From contig NZ_KV440953.1 in the NCBI RefSeq assembly GCF_001636425.1, positions 2,430,847 to 2,494,846 on the forward strand: DNA of 64,000 nucleotides. Direction: 5' to 3'. The DNA comes from Heyndrickxia acidicola. Lineage in GTDB: Bacteria; Bacillota; Bacilli; Bacillales; Bacillaceae_C. The translations under genes and the position numbers were made by a program. Below are positions 58,247 through 64,000 of this stretch, piece by piece (the stretch's first letter is position 1; each line of letters starts with the position of its first letter). The notes beneath the pieces were generated by a model. The model did not search any database. It had not been told where the DNA came from and saw nothing but the letters and a program-made list of their open reading frames with translations.

Positions 58247-59779
58247 TTAATTTGCAGCAGGCAGTATGACGGTAAAAGTAGTGCCTTCATTCACCTTGCT
58301 TTTTACCCTTACATCACCATGGTGGTTATCAATAATTTTATAAGTAACCATAAGCCCTAGCCCTGTACCTGTTTCTTTAGTGGTAAAAAAGGGGTCACCC
58401 AAATGCGTTAACTGCTCCTCAGCCATCCCTATCCCTTTATCCTGAATAGAAATTCTTACTGCTTCATCCTTATTTCCACCTTTGATGGTAACTGTTCCAC
58501 CGCAGGAGGAGGCCTCAATGGCATTCTTTATAAGATTTATAAATACTTTTTTCAGATCTGTATTTATCCCTCTCACCATCATTCTTTCCTTTGCCAGCCT
58601 TGTTACGATCTTTACAGAACTCTTGGATGCTTGACGGTCTAGGAGTGCAACTGCATTTTCCAATAGGTCTTGCATATTTATAGTGGTAAAATCTGAATTA
58701 TAAGGCTTAGCAAGTGCCAGGAACTCACTGGAAATAACATCAATTCTATCTAATTCGCTTTTCATGATTTTCAGGAATTGCCTGTTAGGCACCGTTCCAG
58801 AGTGAAATAGCTGGACAAACCCCTTTAACGAGGTTAAAGGATTCCGGATTTCATGAGCGATTCCAGCAGCGAGCTGACTGACGAGGTTCATCTTTTCTGC
58901 TTGAATCAAAAGTTCCTCCGCTTTTTTGCGTTCCGTCAAATCCTGGATAATGAGTTGGTCTGCGAGCTTCCCTTTATAAATAATAGGGATTAAAACCATT
59001 TCAGTATGTATTTCTCTGCCATCAAGAGTTTTCCAAACACTGATAAATCTAGTCTGCTCGCATGCTTTTATGGCCAGCCTCCTATAATCATCATGAAACT
59101 CTGGCAGAAGCATATCATCAACACTTTTCCCCAAAAGCTGTTCCTTTGTTTCAGCCCCAAATAATTTCTTTCCCGCTTCGTTTATAAAAACCCATCGTTC
59201 ATCCTGTAAAATGGCAATCCCATTCGTTGAGGATTCAACTAATCTCTGATACTGCTTTCTAGTATTCTGAATGACTCTTTCAGCCTGTTTTCTTTCCGAA
59301 ATATCCCTGCAAACTGAAAGTGTAAACTTTTCTCCATCGACTCTAAGGATATGAGTCTTTATTTCGACAGGTATACGGCTTCCATCCTTACAAATATGCA
59401 TCGTTTCAAAAGTAATCGATTCATTGCTGTTTATACGCTTAAGAATATCCCTAAGCTCTTCCTTTTCATGAATATCTATATGAGAAGGAAACATTCGCAG
59501 CATTTCTTCCCGAGTATAGCCCAGCCTTCTGTATGCAACCTCATTTACTTCAATAAACTCACCTGCATTCCCGTCATCGTCAAGTTTCAAATAATAGACT
59601 GCATCTGAAATATTATTAAACAGCTGTTCGAACTTTTTCTCGCTTTTTGTATAATTTTTAATTTTTTCCTGGTAAGCATTCAGCTGTAATATAAGCTTTT
59701 CATTTTCTTGCTTTAACTCCTCCATTTCATCAAGCAGCTTGATGTTTGTTGGATTATATTCAGACTTTCCGTCTTCCAA
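58247..59779 (-). CDS. Orphan PAS-PAS sensor histidine kinase, sporulation-kinase type
   Basis: 510 residues without membrane helices: N-terminal coiled coil (about 5-50, IKLLDEMEELKQENEKLILQ), first PAS/PAC (50-165, with EVNEVAYRRLGYTREEMLRM), second PAS (170-285), HisKA with the phosphorylated histidine in AGIAHEIRNPLTSLKGF, and HATPase boxes NLIKNAIEASS, DKGIGMAEEQL, FFTTKETGTGLGL. The short HisKA and FTTKETGTGLGL pattern are those of KinA/KinB/KinC/KinE-type kinases that feed Spo0F. No response regulator is adjacent, consistent with such an orphan kinase. TTG start behind TCGGTGAGATAC. Cytoplasmic sensing is inferred from the PAS domains. Confidence 0.9.
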   Translation of the reverse strand: MEDGKSEYNPTNIKLLDEMEELKQENEKLILQLNAYQEKIKNYTKSEKKFEQLFNNISDAVYYLKLDDDGNAGEFIEVNEVAYRRLGYTREEMLRMFPSHIDIHEKEELRDILKRINSNESITFETMHICKDGSRIPVEIKTHILRVDGEKFTLSVCRDISERKQAERVIQNTRKQYQRLVESSTNGIAILQDERWVFINEAGKKLFGAETKEQLLGKSVDDMLLPEFHDDYRRLAIKACEQTRFISVWKTLDGREIHTEMVLIPIIYKGKLADQLIIQDLTERKKAEELLIQAEKMNLVSQLAAGIAHEIRNPLTSLKGFVQLFHSGTVPNRQFLKIMKSELDRIDVISSEFLALAKPYNSDFTTINMQDLLENAVALLDRQASKSSVKIVTRLAKERMMVRGINTDLKKVFINLIKNAIEASSCGGTVTIKGGNKDEAVRISIQDKGIGMAEEQLTHLGDPFFTTKETGTGLGLMVTYKIIDNHHGDVRVKSKVNEGTTFTVILPAAN

Positions 59780-60110
59780 AGTATCTCACCGACTTCTGCA
59801 TTTTCTAATTATCTCTATTATAGTGGAAATTTTAGCATTAAAATCATGGAAATATTTTATAGTTCCCCTAAAAAATGAGAATGAATTCTTTAAGACATAT
59901 GTCTCCATAACTGCTCGTTTTTTAACAAGGCTCTTTTCGTAAGCTTTGTTGCTATTTGTATAAATGAATCTAGGATACACATTGTTCAGGCTTGAAAACA
60001 AAGTGACGGAAGACGAAAAGATGCCACGATTCCTCACTTATTAAGATTTAACACTTTTGCGAAAAGCAACAATCTATGTGAAAACAACCATTAACAAATC
60101 CTAACAACAG
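59780..60110. other. Spacer with family-1 repeat
   Basis: About 330 bases: promoter region of the kinase (minus) near 59790-59870, then family-1 copy J. No gene. Confidence 0.5.
59929..60089 (+). repeat. Family-1 inverted-end element, copy J
   Basis: ggctcttttcgtaagctttg ... gaagacgaaaagatgccacg ... cttttgcgaaaagcaacaat ... gtgaaaacaacc; 161 bp. The inner block resembles copy A more than the other copies. Confidence 0.75.
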
Positions 60111-60146
60111 AGAAAAGCTGCTGGGACTCCCCCCAACAGCTTCTTC
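60111..60146 (-). terminator. Terminator of the BASS transporter gene
   Basis: Stem agaaaagctgctggg / cccaacagcttcttct with few mismatches, then TCTGTTG on the minus strand; weak U-run. Confidence 0.65.
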
Positions 60147-60189
60147 TCAACCAGCATTATCATACGGGACATTTTCCATAGCATCTTAT

Positions 60190-61152
60190 TTATACAGCCA
60201 CCTTTTCATCTTTCTGGCTGCCTTTCTTATCATCCACTTTACTAAATATAAAAGCTAGAATGGAGCCTGATATGTTGTGCCACACACTGAAAATTGCACT
60301 TGGGACAGCTGCCAGGGGGGAAAAACTTGCGGAGGCAATCGCTACTCCCAAACCTGAATTTTGCATACCTACTTCCAACGCAACTGCTTTCTGCTTAGCC
60401 AAATCCATTCCGAACAGGCGTGAAAAGAAAAAGCCAAGACAATAACCAAAAATATTATGTAAAACAACCACAGCAAATATTAGCAGTCCAGTTTTGGCGA
60501 TCTGAGGCTGGCTGCCTGCAACTACTCCCGAGACAATCATCACAATCGCTATAACCGATACCAGCGGCATCGCCTTCGTACCAGCTGAAGCCTGTCTCCC
60601 GAAGAGTTTCTTTATTAAAAACCCAAGGCATAAGGGAACAATAATGACTTGAACGATAGATAAGAATAGAGACTCCACACTGACATGGACCCATTTACTC
60701 GCAAATAATAAAATGAGTAACGGCGTGACAATCGGCGCGAGGATGGTTGAAACGGAAGCAATTGAAACGGCTAACGCCACATTTCCCCTTCCCAAAAATA
60801 CCATTACATTGGACGATGTCCCGCTAGGACAACAGCCTACCAATATAACGCCTACCGCTACTTCTTTTGGCAAATGAAGACCTACTGCTAATAAAAAGGC
60901 CAATAATGGCATGATAACAAAGTGTCCGACTACCCCAATAGCGACCTCTTTCGGCCTTCGAAACACCTCTTTGAAATCTGAAGCGGAGAGGGTCAGTCCC
61001 ATTCCGAACATCACTATTCCTAATAATGGAACGACATACGCCCCAATCCATTTAAAGTCGGAGGGTACCAAATAAGCTAAAACCGCTACTAGAATCACCC
61101 AAAAAGTAAATGTCGTGCCTGCAAAACGACTGATTTTCTCTATTGTTTTCAT
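60190..61152 (-). CDS. Bile acid:sodium symporter (BASS) family transporter
   Basis: 320 residues with about nine or ten helices. Family features: GIVMFGMGLTLSASDFKEVF near residue 50, then GVILVGCCPSGTSSNVMVFL with the conserved CCPxGxxSN and GRGNVALAVSIASVST, and EVGMQNSGLGVAIASASFSP (second ion-binding segment with QNSGL). BASS members of bacteria carry bile acids, pantothenate or keto acids with sodium. I start at ATG 61152, behind AGGAGGCTATT; the frame extends 20 codons upstream without signal. B. subtilis YocS is a close layout. Single gene. Confidence 0.9.
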   Translation of the reverse strand: MKTIEKISRFAGTTFTFWVILVAVLAYLVPSDFKWIGAYVVPLLGIVMFGMGLTLSASDFKEVFRRPKEVAIGVVGHFVIMPLLAFLLAVGLHLPKEVAVGVILVGCCPSGTSSNVMVFLGRGNVALAVSIASVSTILAPIVTPLLILLFASKWVHVSVESLFLSIVQVIIVPLCLGFLIKKLFGRQASAGTKAMPLVSVIAIVMIVSGVVAGSQPQIAKTGLLIFAVVVLHNIFGYCLGFFFSRLFGMDLAKQKAVALEVGMQNSGLGVAIASASFSPLAAVPSAIFSVWHNISGSILAFIFSKVDDKKGSQKDEKVAV

Positions 61153-61246
61153 AATAGCCTCCTGTTTTTTATGAAATAAATATAATTTTACTACAATATA
61201 TAAATTTCTCAATAATTAAATAATTCAATTGAGTTATATGTGAAAA

Positions 61247-61281
61247 AGAGCATATATTGACCACTGGCCAAAATATGCTCT
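61247..61281 (-). terminator. Terminator of the GH13 gene
   Basis: Stem agagcatat / atatgctct, loop of 17 nt, then TTTTTCACAT on the minus strand. Confidence 0.8.
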
Positions 61282-61313
61282 AATATTTGTTACTATTACA
61301 CTCTGTTAATTTG

Positions 61314-64000
61314 CTAGTAATGTTTATGGGATGTTTTTGCTTTTACTGCTGTTATCTTGCTTGTCGCTGAAAATCCGCCATCTACTGTCGTAGCAGTAAT
61401 CACAGCTATCCCTGCCCCTATAGCAAACACTTTACCTTTTGCATCTACCTTAGCAACATGCTCGTTACTGGAAGACCATGTCACTGTCCGCAAGGTTGCA
61501 TTCTTTGGTGACACAATGGCTTTTAGCACAGCCGTTTTCCCAACCGTTAGCGTGACAGCCGGATCAAGAGTGATTCCTGTTGTAGCTGTACGGTCCTTTA
61601 CAATATATTTAGAATCATATGCATCCTTTAATTTTTCTTTATTAATATTAACAGAAGTATACTTATTGACAAGTATGACTCCTGATTGTGCCGGCACATT
61701 CACCGTAATTGAACCATTTTGGACTTTATATTTCTCTGCTTTATTTAAAGCATTTGTAAAAATTGTACCGTTTAAATTTGAAGAAACCTGAAGTGTAAGG
61801 CCCTTAATTGAAGCCGCTGCTCTGTTGACTGCAATAACCGCATGGCTAGAGCCGCTGTCTCTTGTGTAAGCTAGTACGTCTTTTGAATGGCTGCTGTCAA
61901 CCTGAAGAGGAGAGATGTCTCCGGTTCGAAGGACAGAATAAGCACTTCTTATATTCGCAAGCTTCGCATACCATTGGACTAAGTCCTGGTTTCCTTTTCC
62001 CCATTCCATCGGGCGTCTGTCATCAGGGTCCCCCGCACCCGGCATTCCAAGCTCATCTCCATAATAAATGGTCGGTGCTCCCGGATAAGTCATTTGAATA
62101 AGCGGTACCAGTTTCATTTTCGCAAGAGCAGCTGCAGAAGGATTTGATGCTACAGCTTTATCGTTACCAATTCCATCAAGATCTGAAATGATTCTTTCAG
62201 TGTCATGCGAATCCACTATATTCATCAGTGCATCAAATGCCTGTTTTGGATATTGTTCTCTCATTTTTTCCAGATCATTCATGGCTTTAACTGCATCGCC
62301 AGTACCTGTAACAAACTCTTGTACGGCTCCTCTGAACCTGTAGTTCATTACAGAATCGAACATATTTCCAAGAAGATATTTGGAGGAGTCACCCCAAATT
62401 TCCCCGATGATTACGTCATTGGAATCCAACCCTTTCACAGCCGGTCTAAGATGCTGCCAGGTGTCATCCGATACACTGTCTGCCGCATCCAGCCTCCAGC
62501 CGTCTGTACCTTTTTTTAACCAGTATTTTGAATCAGCATTCGGGCCGTCGATCACATCCTTCGCCCATGAAGAAACATTATGCTCCGAGTTATTCAAAGC
62601 TTGAATTTCGGGTAAGCTGCTATCACCATTCCATCCATTGTATTTGTACACGCCGGAAGCGTCCTTCGAGTTTTGAATAATGAACCAGTCTTTATAATGG
62701 AAATCAGTAATTCCCATAGCTTTCAGATTCGACTGCACTTTATTTTCGGCAGCCTGCTGCGACATCCCGCTATTTGCATTCATCAGGTCGTACACTCTTG
62801 ACCAATATTGATAGGCACCAATCGGTTTGCCTTTTTGCACATACTTTCCATAACGATCAAAGTAGATGGAGTCATCCGATACATGGTTAAATACGCCATC
62901 CAAAATTAAATGCATGCCCAGCTTATGTGCCACTTTTACAAGATTCATAAAGTCATCCATATGGCCAAGCATAGGATCCACCACCTGATATTCCCTTGTA
63001 TCATAACGGTGGTTGGAGCTGGCTTCGGAAATTGGATTAAGATACAAAGCATTCACACCTAATGCTTTTAAATAGGATAGCTTATCCTCTATTCCTTTCA
63101 AGTCTCCTCCAAACACATCATTATTCCAAATGCCATCGCCTACATTGGCCTTGTAGTTCGGGTCAATAATCGGATTCCCATTGGAATCCTTTACAATGTT
63201 GCCATTCGCATCTCTCTCATATTCTATATTTGGATCTTCCGGTATTGAGTTCCATTTTCTAATAAATTCAAAAGGAGTCGTACCTCTTGCCAGTTTATCT
63301 GCATAATCGTTGCCTGTATCCCCGTTGAAAAAGCGGTCAGGGAAAATTTGATAAATAATAGCATTCTTCATCCAATCCGGGGTCTTAAAGCTTTGATCAT
63401 AGACTGTCATGTCATACTTGCCGACTTTTCCAATATCTCCTGCCATGCCCGGACCGTAATAGCCATCGTCATCCCCATATGCTTTTACGTCCGATCCATT
63501 GGTTACGGCAAAGTAATACTGGTATAGTCCGATGGCACCTGTTTTATAATCAACCGTCCACCTGTCGTATTGACCCTTTTTGTCAGGAGCAAACGTACCA
63601 TTCTTATGCATATCAAGAACCTGGGCTCCATTACCGGATAATACAATGAGCTTTGCTTCTGTTACATCGTTCTTTTTTGCCTGCAGATTAAAAGTGACCT
63701 TTTTATTAGAAGCAATGGCTCCATAAATACTCTTAAAGGCTGCATCCTTGGAATTGAAAAATAAGCTGGAACCATCAATCTTTTGGGAAGATAAATTATT
63801 AAATACAATTCCTGTCACAGCATCATAGCTTATCGTGACTTCCTTGGAGGCATCCGTAATTTTAAAGGGATTGACCTTAATCGTTTTGCTGCCATCGCTT
63901 ATAACAAAATCGTTATAGTCTCCCGCTGGCAATGTAACGGTATAGCTGTAGACTCCGGTTAAATTATAATCTTCAAGAACCGCGTTTACCGGAACACCAG
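61314..64000 (-). CDS. Large GH13 alpha-amylase/pullulanase-type enzyme with C-terminal Big_2 domain (5' end outside window)
   Basis: At least 895 residues visible and the N terminus continues beyond 64000. The order seen is: a beta-rich starch-binding-like part, a GH13 N-terminal region with NAIIYQIFPDRFFNGDTGND, catalytic regions I DGVFNHVS, II GWRLDAADSV (nucleophile D), III IGEIWGDSS (acid/base E) and IV NIVDSHDTERI, a beta domain, and finally a bacterial Ig-like group-2 domain (VTWSSSNEHVAKVDAKGKV). The INDEPEND. NGD and Ca-site stretches fit cyclodextrinase/neopullulanase/alpha-amylase relatives. Secretion is expected from the architecture, but the signal peptide lies outside. Hydrolyses alpha-glucans; exact specificity unresolved. 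A terminator follows at 61247-61281. Confidence 0.9.
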   Translation of the reverse strand, partial: GVPVNAVLEDYNLTGVYSYTVTLPAGDYNDFVISDGSKTIKVNPFKITDASKEVTISYDAVTGIVFNNLSSQKIDGSSLFFNSKDAAFKSIYGAIASNKKVTFNLQAKKNDVTEAKLIVLSGNGAQVLDMHKNGTFAPDKKGQYDRWTVDYKTGAIGLYQYYFAVTNGSDVKAYGDDDGYYGPGMAGDIGKVGKYDMTVYDQSFKTPDWMKNAIIYQIFPDRFFNGDTGNDYADKLARGTTPFEFIRKWNSIPEDPNIEYERDANGNIVKDSNGNPIIDPNYKANVGDGIWNNDVFGGDLKGIEDKLSYLKALGVNALYLNPISEASSNHRYDTREYQVVDPMLGHMDDFMNLVKVAHKLGMHLILDGVFNHVSDDSIYFDRYGKYVQKGKPIGAYQYWSRVYDLMNANSGMSQQAAENKVQSNLKAMGITDFHYKDWFIIQNSKDASGVYKYNGWNGDSSLPEIQALNNSEHNVSSWAKDVIDGPNADSKYWLKKGTDGWRLDAADSVSDDTWQHLRPAVKGLDSNDVIIGEIWGDSSKYLLGNMFDSVMNYRFRGAVQEFVTGTGDAVKAMNDLEKMREQYPKQAFDALMNIVDSHDTERIISDLDGIGNDKAVASNPSAAALAKMKLVPLIQMTYPGAPTIYYGDELGMPGAGDPDDRRPMEWGKGNQDLVQWYAKLANIRSAYSVLRTGDISPLQVDSSHSKDVLAYTRDSGSSHAVIAVNRAAASIKGLTLQVSSNLNGTIFTNALNKAEKYKVQNGSITVNVPAQSGVILVNKYTSVNINKEKLKDAYDSKYIVKDRTATTGITLDPAVTLTVGKTAVLKAIVSPKNATLRTVTWSSSNEHVAKVDAKGKVFAIGAGIAVITATTVDGGFSATSKITAVKAKTSHKHY

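Noticed and set aside
1-64000. CRISPR array, prophage or plasmid genes
   Set aside because: No regularly spaced direct repeats, cas-like proteins, integrase, capsid, terminase or replication genes were seen.

Overview
The window looks like chromosomal DNA of an aerobic, endospore-forming member of the Bacillaceae. Evidence: the PrkA/YhbH pair and the trmL-yhbB-queG run match the order known from Bacillus subtilis; there is a LysM-GH18 spore-germination hydrolase and a GerP-type spore protein with a sigmaK-like -10 element; ribosome-binding sites are strong AAGGAGG-type; and many intergenic hairpin repeats are of a kind common in Bacillus. The genus cannot be settled by reading. I see no rRNA, CRISPR array, prophage or intact insertion sequence. 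The only RNA gene recognised is tRNA-Gly(TCC).

Layout. 1-9 kb: start of a POT peptide transporter, yhbH, prkA, a 31-residue membrane peptide, trmL, yhbB, queG and a B3/4-domain protein. 9-13 kb: tRNA-Gly, repeat-rich spacers, and an overlapping ribA-ribD pair with no ribE, no ribH and no FMN riboswitch. 13-25 kb: SleL/YaaH-type hydrolase, YitT protein, an overlapping SGNH-hydrolase/ABC-exporter operon, a divergent LysR/YeiH pair, a lipoprotein, a GerP-like gene, a PPOX flavoprotein and small unknown genes. 25-36 kb: an accessory, partly decayed stretch with a frameshifted AraC-GyrI gene, a 5'-truncated O-methyltransferase, a lipoprotein, three acetyltransferases, a VOC protein, a two-component system and an IS1595-type transposase relic. 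36-46 kb: GntP permease, TetR, MetX-like hydrolase, LrgAB, a TetR relic, 3-hydroxybutyrate dehydrogenase, a CidR-like LysR regulator and acetoacetate decarboxylase. 46-53 kb: MarR/SDR/quinone-reductase group, two esterases, another SDR, an FGGY kinase and a zinc-ribbon mini-protein. 53-64 kb: NCS1 permease, a divergent MarR/DHA2 efflux pair with two palindromic operators, TatD, an orphan sporulation-type kinase, a BASS transporter and a large GH13 enzyme running off the right edge.

How genes fit together. The 3-hydroxybutyrate dehydrogenase and acetoacetate decarboxylase would give 3-hydroxybutyrate to acetoacetate to acetone plus CO2, with a LysR regulator between them and a GntP-type organic-acid permease 5 kb away. 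prkA and yhbH belong to a sporulation/starvation kinase module. The MarR/DHA2 pair is a self-contained drug-response switch. Three sequences match the CcpA cre consensus, before a DUF3953-type gene, a tetR gene and the NCS1 permease. A perfect TGTGA-N6-TCACA box lies just before lrgA.

The most striking non-genic content is repeats. About ten copies of a 130-165 bp element with ends like GGCTSTTTTCG lie between genes. A GC-rich hairpin repeat occurs in at least six places, and one copy is split by a 192-bp element with 17-bp perfect inverted ends and a 9-bp target duplication. I did not find a clear new multi-gene system. The best leads are these repeats, the ketone-body cluster and the ribA-ribD pair.
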